Part shown: positions 25,456 through 34,351 of the stretch, in pieces
Layout: the number at the start of each line of letters is the position of its first letter
How positions within the stretch are numbered: the first letter of the stretch is position 1
From: CAVVAL01 sp963742725
Lineage (GTDB): Bacteria > Actinomycetota > Actinomycetes > Mycobacteriales > Cryptosporangiaceae
Length of the DNA stretch: 64,000 nucleotides
NCBI GenBank assembly: GCA_963742725.1
Contig: CAVUMX010000004.1
Coordinates: forward strand, 806,001-870,000
Direction of reading: 5' to 3'
Translations under genes and position numbers: made by a program
The notes under the pieces: model-generated
Database searches by the model: none
Told to the model about the DNA's origin: nothing
What the model saw: the letters and a program-made list of their open reading frames with translations, nothing else

Positions 25456-26784
25456 CTAGGCGCTGACCTGGCCGTGGGGGGTGATGGCGTGGGCGGCGAT
25501 GCGGTGGCCCGTGCGGTCGAACACGTACAGGTGGGCCGGATCGACGGCGACCGTCACCGACTCGCCAGGTTGGACGGTGCCGCCGCCGACCCGCACGACC
25601 AACTCCGCGGGCCGGTACCGGTGACCAGCGCCGGCGCGGTTGCCGAGCAGGTCCTCGCGGTGCTCGGCCTCCTCCTCGTGGCGCCGGAGCCGGCCGAACG
25701 TCGCCTTCGCGAGCCGGCCGAGCGCCGTCGGCGCGGCGTGCGTGCGGTGCCCGTTCGCCACCGTCGGACGGTTGATGTTCAGCTCGATGGCCCGCGCGCC
25801 GGTCTCGATGTAGGCCAGGGTCTCGTGCCCGAGGTGTTCCCGGTGGTGGACCGTGCCCCGCAGCAGCGGCCGCTGGTACGGCGACGTGTCGGGCGGCACC
25901 AGCTCCAGCGCCTCCGCGCGGATCCCGACGATCACCTGCTCGGCGTGGTGCCGGGCGAGCGGTCGGGCTCGCGGGTCCTGCCACGGCAGCCGGATCGCCT
26001 GGGTGCCGAGATCGAGGATGATGTGCTCGTCGAGGTACGCGTGGATCGTCGCTTCCAGCAGGTTCATCCGGGGCGTGCCGAGGAACGCCGCGACGAAGAC
26101 CGTGGCCGGGTCGTCGTACACCCGGTCAGGGGTGTCGACCTGTTGCAGGACGCCGTTGCGCATGACGGCGATGCGGTCGGCCATCGTCAGCGCCTCGGTC
26201 TGGTCGTGCGTGACGTAGAGCGTGGTGACGCCGAGGTCGCGGGCGAGGGCGGTGATCTCCGTGCGCAGCTCGACGCGGAGCCCGGCGTCGAGGTTGGACA
26301 GCGGCTCGTCCATGAGGAACACCGACGGCCGGCGGACGATCGCCCGCGCCATCGCCACCCGCTGGCGCTGCCCACCGGAGAGCTGGCCCGGCTTGCGGTC
26401 GAGGTGGTCGCCGATGCCGAGCGCGGTCGCGACCCCGCTGACCCGCTCGTCGATGACGTTCTTCGGTGTCTTCGCGATCCGCAGCGGGAACGCGATGTTG
26501 TCCCGGACGTTCATGTACGGGTACAGCGCGAAGCTCTGGAACACCATCGCGATGTTGCGCTCGCGCGGCGGCAGGTCGTTGGCGACCTGGCCGTCCAGGT
26601 ACAGCTCGCCGGACGTGATCTCCTCCAGGCCGGCGATCATCCGTAAGGCCGTGGACTTGCCGCAGCCCGACGGTCCGAGCAGTACGAGGAACTCGCCGTC
26701 CTTTGTTTCGAGGCTGAGCTTGTTGACCGCGACGGTGCCGTCGTCGAACACCTTCGTCACTGCGTTGAGGCCGATGGCCGTCAA
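25456..26784 (-). CDS. ABC transporter ATP-binding protein, sugar (MsiK/UgpC) type
   Basis: A 442-residue ATPase of the carbohydrate-uptake CUT1 family. It has Walker A GPSGCGKST, Q-loop FQSFALYPYMNV, signature LSGGQRQRVAMARA, Walker B FLMDEPLSNLD and switch VTHDQTEA. A C-terminal regulatory OB/TOBE region (about 240-440) has unusually long inserted charged loops. The TTG at 26784 with GAGGTGAT upstream gives an N-terminus (TAIGLNAVTKVFDDGT) matching the family; the ATG at 26880 adds an unlikely tail. No permease or binding protein lies nearby, so it may be a shared energiser of several sugar transporters, as MsiK is in Streptomyces. Confidence 0.88.
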   Translation of the reverse strand: MTAIGLNAVTKVFDDGTVAVNKLSLETKDGEFLVLLGPSGCGKSTALRMIAGLEEITSGELYLDGQVANDLPPRERNIAMVFQSFALYPYMNVRDNIAFPLRIAKTPKNVIDERVSGVATALGIGDHLDRKPGQLSGGQRQRVAMARAIVRRPSVFLMDEPLSNLDAGLRVELRTEITALARDLGVTTLYVTHDQTEALTMADRIAVMRNGVLQQVDTPDRVYDDPATVFVAAFLGTPRMNLLEATIHAYLDEHIILDLGTQAIRLPWQDPRARPLARHHAEQVIVGIRAEALELVPPDTSPYQRPLLRGTVHHREHLGHETLAYIETGARAIELNINRPTVANGHRTHAAPTALGRLAKATFGRLRRHEEEAEHREDLLGNRAGAGHRYRPAELVVRVGGGTVQPGESVTVAVDPAHLYVFDRTGHRIAAHAITPHGQVSA

Positions 26785-27001
26785 AGGATCACCTCGCGTG
26801 GGACAGCACCTGTCAGCGCTGGTGCGTCGCTTACTGTGCTCCCGGAGTGATCCTCTGACAAGCGATTCGGGCTGAAACACCGCAGGCCAGGGGTGGTTTG
26901 ACCCGCTAGTGTCCGCCCAAATGATCCATCGGGTGATCAGTCGGCAAGGACCGGTTCGAGGTGGATCGTGGTGGTTCCTGGTGAACCCCGTGCGCTTACG
27001 G

Positions 27002-28363
27002 TTAGTTCCCGGGCGTGACGGAGGGTGATCCGCCTTCCGGTGGCGGCGGGCCTGTGGGATCCGGCGACGCCGTGGGGGATGCGCTGGGCGACGGGGAGGA
27101 GCTGGGGGACGGCGGCGGCGTCGGGGGTTTCGTCGGCGGCTTGCTGCGCGTCGGCGTCGGCGATGGCGTCTTCGGGCGGTTGTTCACCGGGACGGGGCGG
27201 CGCGGGCGCTCGTCCCGCTCATCGGTGAAGGACGGCGAGGGCGACGCGGACGGCGACAGGCTCGCCGACGGTGATGGTGACTCGCTCGGGGACGTCGACG
27301 CCGACGGGCTCGACGAGCTGTTGTCCGTCCCGGACGCGGACGGGCGGTTCTCGGCCTGGCTGGCCATGTTCTGGAGTAGCGACCCGCCGATGACGAGGGC
27401 GCCGACCGTCACGGCCGCGAGCGCCATCGCGGCGTTGCGGCGCCTGGCCGGGGCCACCGCCGCGGGTTCGGCCGGCTCGTCCGGCTTGGCCGGTGCGGGG
27501 TCCGGCGTCGCGATGATGACGGTGGCCGCGGCGTCCCCGTCCGGGGTCGACGCCACCTCGCGCAGCATCGCGCGGATGGCTTCCGCGTTCGGGCGCTCGT
27601 CCGGGTCCTTGACGAAGATCTTGTCCAGAACCGGACCGAGGAGGCCCGCGCGCTGTAACGGGTCGGGGTCCTCGTTCACGACCGCCGTGACGGTCGGCAC
27701 CGCCGAGCCCCGGTCGTACGGGGGGCGCCCCTCGACGGCCGCGTACAGGGTGGCGGCCAGGGACCACAGGTCGGACGCCGCTCGCGCCGGCCCGCCCCGG
27801 ACCCGCTCCGGCGCGATGTAGGCCGGCGAACCCATGAGGACGCCGTGCATCGTCACGGACGGGTCGTCGGCGACGCTCGCGATACCGAAGTCGGTGAGGA
27901 CGACGCGGCCGTTGTCGGAGCAGAGCACGTTGCCGGGCTTGACGTCGCGGTGCGTGATGCCGGCGGCGTGCGCGGCCGACAGCGCCGACAGGACCTGTAA
28001 GCCGATCGCGGCGACCCGCTGCGGCGTGAGCGGCCCGCTCTCCTCGACGACCTCGGTCAGCGACCGGGCCCGCACCAGCTCCATGACGATCCACGGCCGG
28101 TTGTCGTACTCGACCACGTCGTAGACCTTGACGACGTTCGGATGGCTCAGCCGCGCCGCGACCCGCGCTTCCCGGCGGGTGCGCTGGAAGACCGTCTCGC
28201 GCTCCTTCTCCGCCAGCTGCGGCGGCAGGAGCACCTCCTTGATGGCCACGTCGCGGCCGAACGCCTCGTCGCGAGCCAGCCATACGACACCCATGCCGCC
28301 CCGTCCGAGTTGCTCGACGAGGCGGTAGCGGTGGGCGAGTAAGGTGCCCGCGGTCTCAGCCAT
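27002..28363 (-). CDS. Membrane Ser/Thr protein kinase (PknB-type) with Pro/Ser tail
   Basis: A 453-residue kinase. The cytosolic kinase domain (about 10-270) has the glycine loop LGRGGMGVVW, the VAIKEV lysine, catalytic loop HRDVKPGN, DFGIAS and the activation segment ending in SPAYIAPERV. A single membrane segment follows at about 310-330 (AAMALAAVTVGALVIGGSLL). The outside part is a low-complexity Ser/Pro/Thr/Lys-rich tail without PASTA repeats, so it lacks an obvious peptidoglycan sensor. The ATG at 28363 is chosen; a GTG directly before it is possible. It lies alone, divergent from the ATPase gene. Confidence 0.93.
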   Translation of the reverse strand: MAETAGTLLAHRYRLVEQLGRGGMGVVWLARDEAFGRDVAIKEVLLPPQLAEKERETVFQRTRREARVAARLSHPNVVKVYDVVEYDNRPWIVMELVRARSLTEVVEESGPLTPQRVAAIGLQVLSALSAAHAAGITHRDVKPGNVLCSDNGRVVLTDFGIASVADDPSVTMHGVLMGSPAYIAPERVRGGPARAASDLWSLAATLYAAVEGRPPYDRGSAVPTVTAVVNEDPDPLQRAGLLGPVLDKIFVKDPDERPNAEAIRAMLREVASTPDGDAAATVIIATPDPAPAKPDEPAEPAAVAPARRRNAAMALAAVTVGALVIGGSLLQNMASQAENRPSASGTDNSSSSPSASTSPSESPSPSASLSPSASPSPSFTDERDERPRRPVPVNNRPKTPSPTPTRSKPPTKPPTPPPSPSSSPSPSASPTASPDPTGPPPPEGGSPSVTPGN

Positions 28364-28540
28364 CACCCGACATCATGACGTGGACTCGCACCAGATGGCA
28401 GGGCGGGCCCCCGGTTATTTGGTCAGTGTGTGACGCTGACGGGCTGGTCCAGCGGCCGCTTGCCGTCGGCCACTGCCGGATTTGCGGTGGAATCAGCGAG
28501 CCTGCCTACGCGATCCCGCCCGAAACGCATATCCGAAGGC

Positions 28541-28590
28541 TCTCATTCGTGAGACTATCGCTGGTGAAACTATCATCGATGAGAGTCTTG
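28541..28590 (+). promoter_or_regulatory. Repeat cluster upstream of the AAA ATPase gene
   Basis: Two direct repeats GTGAGACTATC and GTGAAACTATC lie next to each other, followed by a related ATGAGAGTCT. Arms CTCTCAT and ATGAGAG also face each other across the cluster. It sits 15-60 bases before the start of the ATPase gene and looks like an operator. Confidence 0.5.
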
Positions 28591-28600
28591 GTGGCGCGAG

Positions 28601-30025
28601 GTGTTCGTCGGGCGGAGTTCTGAGCTGGCCTGGCTCGGGCAGCAACTCGCCGAGGTGCGGCGCGGTGGTGACCAGCCCGGCCGCTGCGTACTGCTGCGCG
28701 GGCGGCGCCGCGTCGGCAAGTCCCGGCTGGTGGAGGCGTTCTGCCAGCAGGCGGGCGTGCCGTCCGTGTTCTACGCGGCGTCCGGCGCGGCGACGGCACA
28801 GGAACTGGGGCTGTTCGCCGCCGAGGTCCGGGCGTCGGACCTGCCCGGCCGTGACACGTTCGAGGACGTGACGCTCCAGACCTGGGCGGCCGCGCTGCGG
28901 CTCCTCGCGGACGCCGTGCCGGCCGATACGCCGAGCGTCGTCGTGCTCGACGAGGTCCCGTACCTGGCCGTCGCCGACCCTGGGTTCGAAGGCGCGTTGC
29001 AGCAGATCTGGGACCGCGTACTGAGCCGCCGGCCCGTACTGCTCGTCCTGGTCGGCTCCGACGTGTCGATGATGGAGGCGCTGAACACGTACGGCCGGCC
29101 GTTCCACCAGCGCGGCAAGCCGATGCTGCTGCATCCGCTGAGCCCCGCCGACGTGGCGGCGATGACCGGACTCGCCGCTCCGGCCGCGTTCGACGCGTAC
29201 CTCGTCACCGGCGGGCTGCCGTTGCTGTGCGCGGACTGGTCGCACGGCACGACCGTCGAGGAGTACCTGCGGCGCGCGCTCGCCGACCAGACATCGGCGC
29301 TGGTCGTCTCGGCGGAGCTCGCGCTGGCCGCCGAGTTCCCTCCGGTGGCGCACGCGCGGTCGGTGCTGTCCGCGATCGGCACCGGCGAGCGGACGTTCGG
29401 CACGATCCAGCGGGCCGTCGCGGTCTCGGCGGCGACGCTGGTCCGGGCGCTGGACCTGCTGGTGGACAAGCGGGTCGTGGCCGCCGAGAAGCCGCTGTCC
29501 ACCAGCGCGTCGCGCGAGACCCGCTACCGCGTCGCCGATCCGTACCTGCGGTTCTGGCTCTACTTCCTCGGTCCGCACATCGGCGAGGTCGACCGGGGGC
29601 GGGGTGACCGGGTGCTGGCGCGCATCGCCGGCGGATGGGCGAGCTGGCGCGGGCGGGCGATCGAACCGGTCGTCCGGGAGGCGCTGTCACGCCTCCTGCC
29701 CGACGCGCGCACGCCATGGCTCGACCCGGCGGACGTCGCCGCACTCGGCGGGTACTGGACCCGCTCCAACGACGTCGAGGTGGACCTGGTCGCGGCCGAC
29801 CGGTCGCCGGTCGCCCGCCGGATCGGGTTCGTGGGGTCGATCAAGTGGCGGGAGCGGGGCGACTTCGACGTCCGCGACCTGGGCCAGCTGCACCGTCACC
29901 GGGATCGCGTGCCGGGTACCGACGACGCCACCCCGCTGGTCGCCGTGGGCCGCCGCCGCCCCGAACTGGACGGATTCGATGCCCGTTACGGCGCCGAGGA
30001 TCTGATGCGGGCCTGGCCGGGTTGA
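28601..30025 (+). CDS. AAA-type ATPase with C-terminal DUF234-like domain
   Basis: A 474-residue cytosolic protein. The N-terminus begins FVGRSSELAWLGQQLAEV, followed by Walker A-like RGRRRVGKSRLVEAF and Walker B VVVLDEVPYLA, as in the archaeal-type ATPases common in actinobacteria. A winged-helix part is suggested near 255-305 (GTIQRAVAVSAATLVRALDL). The C-terminus, with YRVADPYLRFWLYFLGP and a final SIKWRERGDFDVRDL resembling a PD-(D/E)XK-like core, matches DUF234. The role is unknown; related proteins are suggested to act in genome maintenance or defence. The GTG start at 28601 has weak ribosome-site support; a repeat cluster lies upstream. Confidence 0.85.
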   Translation: MFVGRSSELAWLGQQLAEVRRGGDQPGRCVLLRGRRRVGKSRLVEAFCQQAGVPSVFYAASGAATAQELGLFAAEVRASDLPGRDTFEDVTLQTWAAALRLLADAVPADTPSVVVLDEVPYLAVADPGFEGALQQIWDRVLSRRPVLLVLVGSDVSMMEALNTYGRPFHQRGKPMLLHPLSPADVAAMTGLAAPAAFDAYLVTGGLPLLCADWSHGTTVEEYLRRALADQTSALVVSAELALAAEFPPVAHARSVLSAIGTGERTFGTIQRAVAVSAATLVRALDLLVDKRVVAAEKPLSTSASRETRYRVADPYLRFWLYFLGPHIGEVDRGRGDRVLARIAGGWASWRGRAIEPVVREALSRLLPDARTPWLDPADVAALGGYWTRSNDVEVDLVAADRSPVARRIGFVGSIKWRERGDFDVRDLGQLHRHRDRVPGTDDATPLVAVGRRRPELDGFDARYGAEDLMRAWPG

Positions 30026-30054
30026 GCGGTGGCGGCGGCACGTAGGGTCGGTGC

Positions 30055-30993
30055 ATGCGCTATCGACCCCTGGGCAAGTCCGGTCTGCTCGTCTCCGTCG
30101 TCGGCCTTGGCTGCAACAACTTCGGCGGGCGGCTGGATCTGGCCGGGACCCGCGCCGTCGTGGACGCCGCGATCGACGCCGGCATCACGCTGTTCGACAC
30201 CGCGGACATCTACGGCGGGCCGGGCGCTTCGGAGAGCCAGCTCGGGCAGGTGCTCGAAGGCCGCCGTGACGAGGTGGTGCTGGCCACCAAGTTCGGGCAC
30301 CAGTCGTACGACATGGCGTACCCGGCCGCGGCGGGCGCGAAGGGCGGCCGGGCGTACATCCGGCGGGCCGTCGAGGCGTCGCTGCGTCGCCTGCGCACCG
30401 ACTACATCGACCTGTACCAGCTCCACACCCCGGACCCCGCCACCCCGGTCGAGGAGACCCTGGCGGCGCTCGACGAGCTGGTCAAGGAGGGCAAGGTCCG
30501 GTACCTGGGCCACTCCAACCTCGCCGGCTGGCAGATCGCCGAGGCCGCGCATCTCGCGTCCGAGCGGGGCCTGACGCCGTTCGTGTCGGCGCAGAACCAC
30601 TGGTCCCTGCTGGACCGGGAGGTCGAGCGCGAGGTCGTCCCGGCCGCCCTGCACTACGGCGTCGGCGTTCTGCCGTACTTCCCGCTGGCGCAGGGCCTGC
30701 TCACCGGCAAGGTCAGCCGTGGCGAGGCGCCGCCGGTCGGCAGCCGGCTCGCCGAGCGCGAGCACCTGCTGACCGACGAGCGCATGGACGTCGTCGAAGC
30801 GCTGACCAAGTGGGGCGACGCGCACGGCCGGTCGATCCTGGAGATCGCGATCGGTGCCCTGGCCGCGCAGCCCGGCTGCTCGTCGGTCATCGCGGGCGCG
30901 ACGAAGCCGGAACAGATCGCCGCCAACGTGGCCGCCGGCGAGTGGGAGCCGACGGCCGACGAGCTGGCGGAGATCGACGAGATCACCTCATGA
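30055..30993 (+). CDS. Aldo/keto reductase
   Basis: A 312-residue NADPH-dependent oxidoreductase with a TIM-barrel fold. The catalytic tetrad is visible in FDTADIYGG (Asp, Tyr), ATKFGH (Lys) and LYQLHTPDP (His). The family signature GLGCNNFGGRLD is at the N-terminus, and the cofactor loop SSVIAGATKPEQIAANV is near the end. Its TGA overlaps the ATG of the next gene (ATGA), so the two enzymes are translationally coupled and probably act on the same sugar-like or carbonyl metabolite. Confidence 0.93.
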   Translation: MRYRPLGKSGLLVSVVGLGCNNFGGRLDLAGTRAVVDAAIDAGITLFDTADIYGGPGASESQLGQVLEGRRDEVVLATKFGHQSYDMAYPAAAGAKGGRAYIRRAVEASLRRLRTDYIDLYQLHTPDPATPVEETLAALDELVKEGKVRYLGHSNLAGWQIAEAAHLASERGLTPFVSAQNHWSLLDREVEREVVPAALHYGVGVLPYFPLAQGLLTGKVSRGEAPPVGSRLAEREHLLTDERMDVVEALTKWGDAHGRSILEIAIGALAAQPGCSSVIAGATKPEQIAANVAAGEWEPTADELAEIDEITS

Positions 30994-32036
30994 CTGATCT
31001 GCGGGTTGGACTACTCGGGTACGGCATCGCGGGCGCGGTCTTCCACGCGCCCCTGATCGCCAGCACCGCGGGGCTGCGGCTCGACGCCGTCGTCACGCGC
31101 AACCCCGAAAGGCAGGCTCAGGTACGGACGGAGCACCCGGAGACGGACGTGTTGGAGACGGCGTTCCAGCTCTGGGAACGCCGCCCGGACCTGGTCGTCG
31201 TGGCCACGCCGAACCGCACTCACGTCCCGCTCGCGCTCGCCGCGCTGGATGCCCGCATCCCGGTCGTCGTCGACAAGCCGTTCGCACCCCGGGCGGACGA
31301 GGCGCAGCGGCTCGTCGACAAGGCCAGTTCCACGCGCGTGCCGCTCACCGTCTTCCAGAACCGCCGCTGGGACGCCGACGCGCTGACCGTGCGGCGGCTG
31401 CTGGCCGAGGGCGCGTTCGGGACCGTGTCGCGGTTCGAGTCCCGGTACGAGCGGTGGCGCCCGAACCTGCGCGACAACTGGCGCGAGCTGGCGGACGCCG
31501 ACGAGGCCGGCGGGCTCCTCTTCGACCTGGGCAGCCACCTCGTCGACCAGGCCCTCCACCTGTTCGGACCGGCCGTGTCCGTCTACGCCGAGCTGGACAG
31601 CCGCCGCCAGGGATCGGCCGTCGACGACGACGCGTTCGTGGCTCTGACGCACTCCTCCGGCGTCCGCTCGCACCTGTGGGCGAGCGCGCTCACCGCTCAG
31701 CTCGGACCGCGCTTCCGGGTCCTCGGCGACCAGGCCGGCTACACGAAGTACGGCATGGACGTGCAGGAGGACGGGCTGCGTGCCGGTCGCCGGCCTGGCG
31801 ACGCGGGATGGGGCGTCGAACCGTCCGAGCAGTGGGGACGTCTCGGGATGGACGGCGACCTGCGCGAGGTGCCGAGCGAGGCCGGCGCCTACCAGGAGTT
31901 CTACGCCGGCGTCCTGGGTGCCCTGCGCGGCGAGGGCCCGGTGCCGGTCGATCCGCTGGAGGCCGTCGCCGCGCTGCGCGTGCTCGAAGCGGCCCGGCGG
32001 TCGGCCACCGAGGGCCGGGTCGTCACCCTCGCTTAG
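30990..32036 (+). CDS. Gfo/Idh/MocA-family oxidoreductase
   Basis: A 348-residue NAD(P)-dependent dehydrogenase of the glucose-fructose oxidoreductase/inositol dehydrogenase family. The Rossmann motif is VGLLGYGIAGAVFHAPLI. The family EKP-type signature appears as VVVDKPFAPRADEAQRLVDK, and the catalytic region as GGLLFDLGSHLVDQALHLFG, where the conserved GSH.VD is present. It overlaps the aldo/keto reductase by four bases. Its end overlaps the convergent WYL regulator by four bases. The substrate is likely a cyclitol or sugar derivative, but this is an inference from the family. Confidence 0.93.
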   Translation: MTDLRVGLLGYGIAGAVFHAPLIASTAGLRLDAVVTRNPERQAQVRTEHPETDVLETAFQLWERRPDLVVVATPNRTHVPLALAALDARIPVVVDKPFAPRADEAQRLVDKASSTRVPLTVFQNRRWDADALTVRRLLAEGAFGTVSRFESRYERWRPNLRDNWRELADADEAGGLLFDLGSHLVDQALHLFGPAVSVYAELDSRRQGSAVDDDAFVALTHSSGVRSHLWASALTAQLGPRFRVLGDQAGYTKYGMDVQEDGLRAGRRPGDAGWGVEPSEQWGRLGMDGDLREVPSEAGAYQEFYAGVLGALRGEGPVPVDPLEAVAALRVLEAARRSATEGRVVTLA

Positions 32037-32986
32037 CGGACGGCGTCGGCGGCGAGGCGGGTCGCGAACTCCTGGACGGCGGTCCGCAGCTCGTCGGGCC
32101 GGCGGATCGTGAACGGCCAGCCGAGCCCGGCGAGCAGGTGCGCCATCACGTCGAGCCGGTTGGTCCGGGAGCGGAACAGCACGCCGCCGTCGACCTCGGA
32201 CACGGCGCCGGTGATGGCGGGCAGGCGTCGCCGGGCGTCCTCAAGCGTGGTTTGCAGGACGACCTCGACCTCGTGCGTCCACGGGACGCGAGCCAGTGAC
32301 CGCGTGACGTGCTCGACCGCGTCGAAACCGCGCGGTTCGGGGAACGTGCCGGTGCCGAGCCGGGCCGCGACGATGCGGTCGAGGCGGAAGGTGCGGACCT
32401 CGTCGCGGCGGTGGTCGTGGCCGGCGACGTACCAGCGGCCGGCGTGGAACACGAGCCCGTACGGGTCGATGTCGCGTTCGGTGGCCTCGCCCTGCCACGA
32501 GCGGTACCGCATCCAGACCCGGCGGTGCTGCCGCGTCGCCAGCCCGAGCGTGAGCAGGACGTCGGTCGAGGGGGAGTTGGTGGTGCGGGCGGCCATCGTG
32601 AAGCCGAGCGTCTGCTGGATGGCGGACGTCTGCTCGCGCAGGGTCGCCGGGAGTACCCGCTGGATCTTCGCCAGCGCGGTGGCCACGGCCGGCGCCGCCG
32701 TCGACAGGCCGAGTTGCTGGCTGGCGAGGAGGCCGAGGACGACGGCCACCGCCTCGTCGTCCGTGAGCATGAGCGGGGGCAGCTTGTACCCGGGCAGCAG
32801 CCGGTAGCCGCCGGTGCGGCCGCGTTCGGCCTCGACGGGGATGCCGAGCTCCTGGAGCTTGGTCGCGTACCGCCGGATGGTGCGCGGATCGACGCCGAGA
32901 CGGTCGGCCAGCTCCCGCCCGCTGATCTGCCGATTGGCCTGGAGCAGTTCGAGAAGGGCCAGCACGCGCGTCGTCGGATGTGACAC
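32033..32986 (-). CDS. WYL-domain transcriptional regulator
   Basis: A 317-residue regulator. The N-terminal DeoR-like HTH (about 5-60) reads VLALLELLQANRQISGRELA and DRLGVDPRTIRRYATKLQEL. A middle YafY-type part carries GGYRLLPGYKLPPLMLTDDE. The C-terminal WYL domain has GRWYVAGHDHRRDEVRTFRL. WYL domains bind small or nucleic-acid ligands. The gene is divergent from an alpha/beta hydrolase 96 bases away, which is the likely target, and convergent with the Gfo/Idh gene. Both pieces of context are inference. Confidence 0.92.
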   Translation of the reverse strand: MSHPTTRVLALLELLQANRQISGRELADRLGVDPRTIRRYATKLQELGIPVEAERGRTGGYRLLPGYKLPPLMLTDDEAVAVVLGLLASQQLGLSTAAPAVATALAKIQRVLPATLREQTSAIQQTLGFTMAARTTNSPSTDVLLTLGLATRQHRRVWMRYRSWQGEATERDIDPYGLVFHAGRWYVAGHDHRRDEVRTFRLDRIVAARLGTGTFPEPRGFDAVEHVTRSLARVPWTHEVEVVLQTTLEDARRRLPAITGAVSEVDGGVLFRSRTNRLDVMAHLLAGLGWPFTIRRPDELRTAVQEFATRLAADAVR

Positions 32987-33082
32987 GGGTCACTCTCCTA
33001 AATGCGGACCGGTTCTGCCCGCATTCCACTTTAGCGTGTTGGGGAGCGGGTCACGGGGCTCGCGGGAAACGAGGAGATGACG

Positions 33083-33784
33083 ATGGCGACGTTCGTTCTG
33101 GTACCCGGTGCGTGGCTCGGCGCGTGGGCGTGGCGGAAGGTGGAGGCCGAGCTGCGGGCAGGCGGCCACGACGTGCACGCGATGACGCTGACGGGGCTCG
33201 GCGACCGTGCCCACCTCGCCGACGGCGCGACGCTCTCGACGCACATCGACGACGTCGTGGCGGCGATCGAGGCCGAGGAGCTGACGGACGTCGTCCTCGT
33301 CGGGCACAGCTACGCGGGGGTGGTCGTGGGCGGCGTCGCCAACCGGATCCCGGAGCGCGTGGCGCACGTCGTCTACCTCGCGGCGAGCCTCCCGGTCGAC
33401 GGCAAGTCGCTGTTCGACACCGCGGGCGAAGGCTTCCGCGGCTATCTCGAAGCGCAGAACCCGGACGGGCGCTGGCCGTTCCCCGGCGACGAGGAGCTGG
33501 CCCAGTTCTACCCGGACAACGGGCTCAGCGCCGACGACCTGGCCTGGATCCGCCGGCACGCCGCCAGGCACCCGCTCGCCACGTTCGCCGAGCCGAGCGA
33601 GGCGTCCGACCCGGCCGCGGCGGCGTTGCCGAAGACGTTCGTCCAGTGCACCAAGGACGAGCCCGTCGAACTGCCCGGCGACCGTTCGACCTGGGGATAC
33701 GCCGAGCTGGCCACCGGCCACTGGCCGATGGTGACCCTGCCCGCCGAGCTGGCTCAGCTGCTCGTGACGACCGCCAAGGACTGA
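33083..33784 (+). CDS. Alpha/beta hydrolase
   Basis: A 233-residue hydrolase of the small MhpC/esterase-like group. The oxyanion-hole region FVLVPGAWLGAWAWRKV is at the N-terminus, the nucleophile elbow is GHSYAGVVVGGV (Ser in GxSxG), and the catalytic histidine is in ATGHWPMVTLP near the C-terminus. The ATG at 33083 is chosen because GAGGAG lies seven bases upstream; an ATG two codons earlier would overlap that ribosome site. It is divergent from the WYL regulator. The substrate is unknown; an ester or plant-type metabolite is typical of the family. Confidence 0.9.
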   Translation: MATFVLVPGAWLGAWAWRKVEAELRAGGHDVHAMTLTGLGDRAHLADGATLSTHIDDVVAAIEAEELTDVVLVGHSYAGVVVGGVANRIPERVAHVVYLAASLPVDGKSLFDTAGEGFRGYLEAQNPDGRWPFPGDEELAQFYPDNGLSADDLAWIRRHAARHPLATFAEPSEASDPAAAALPKTFVQCTKDEPVELPGDRSTWGYAELATGHWPMVTLPAELAQLLVTTAKD

Positions 33785-33894
33785 GCGTGGACCGGGACAC
33801 GCCGTGGCCAGGGAAAAAGGGCCAGACTTGCTCGCGAGAGCGCTTGTCGGGTGATAGCGTGCTCCTCGCAGTTGCAGTTCCACGTACGTTCTTG

Positions 33895-33923
33895 AGCGCT
33901 CGCGGGGTGTAATCGCGAGCGCT
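33895..33923 (+). terminator. Stem-loop between the hydrolase and the cold-shock gene
   Basis: AGCGCTCGCG (33895-33904) pairs with CGCGAGCGCT (33914-33923) and is followed by a T-rich TTTCGCTTT. It may end the hydrolase transcript or be part of the long cold-shock leader. Confidence 0.65.
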
Positions 33924-34016
33924 TTCGCTTTCCGGGGACATTCGGAGGAACGAAGCACTCGCAGGCAGTCCGGCCCGTACAAGGCGGGCTGAGCGTTCTT
34001 CCAAAGGAGAAACAGA

Positions 34017-34220
34017 ATGGCCCAGGGCAGCGTCAAGTGGTTCAACGCCGAGAAGGGGTTCGGCTTCATCGCGCAGGACGGCGGCGGCGCCGACGTCTTC
34101 GTGCACTTCTCGGCAATCCAGACTGAGGGCTACCGCACGCTGGAGGAGAACCAGCGCGTGGAGTTCGAGATCACGCAGGGCCCGAAGGGCCCGCAGGCGG
34201 ACCAGGTTCGCCCGGTCTGA
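34017..34220 (+). CDS. cspA: Cold-shock protein
   Basis: A 67-residue single OB-fold RNA chaperone matching CspA over its full length. RNP1 is KGFGFIAQDG and RNP2 DVFVHFSAI, preceded by QGSVKWFNAEK. It melts secondary structure in mRNA. AAAGGAG lies nine bases before the ATG. The 230-base upstream region, with at least one strong hairpin, may be a regulated leader as in other csp genes, but no cold box was confirmed. A perfect 16-bp hairpin follows the gene. Confidence 0.97.
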   Translation: MAQGSVKWFNAEKGFGFIAQDGGGADVFVHFSAIQTEGYRTLEENQRVEFEITQGPKGPQADQVRPV

Positions 34221-34232
34221 ATCACGCTTGAT

Positions 34233-34266
34233 CCGAAGGCCCCGGCGCTCGCGCCGGGGCCTTCGG
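34233..34266 (+). terminator. Terminator after the cold-shock gene
   Basis: CCGAAGGCCCCGGCGC (34233-34248) pairs perfectly with GCGCCGGGGCCTTCGG (34251-34266) around a two-base loop. Confidence 0.9.
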
Positions 34267-34291
34267 CCTTCGGCCTGCGGGGCCCGTCGCG

Positions 34292-34345
34292 ACCGGTGGG
34301 ATCGTGAAGCCAGGGTTGACGATCCAACCGGTGGGATCGTGAAGC
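34292..34345. repeat. Two 19-bp direct repeats between convergent genes
   Basis: ACCGGTGGGATCGTGAAGC occurs at 34292-34310 and 34327-34345. CGATCC before the second copy also pairs with GGATCG inside it. It lies in the 3' intergenic space of csp and the flippase-like gene; function unknown. Confidence 0.8.
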
Positions 34346-34351
34346 AGACGT

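Noticed and set aside
26785..26880. N-terminal extension of the sugar-type ATPase from ATG 26880
   Set aside because: The added residues do not fit the family, while TTG 26784 has a good ribosome site and gives the normal N-terminus.
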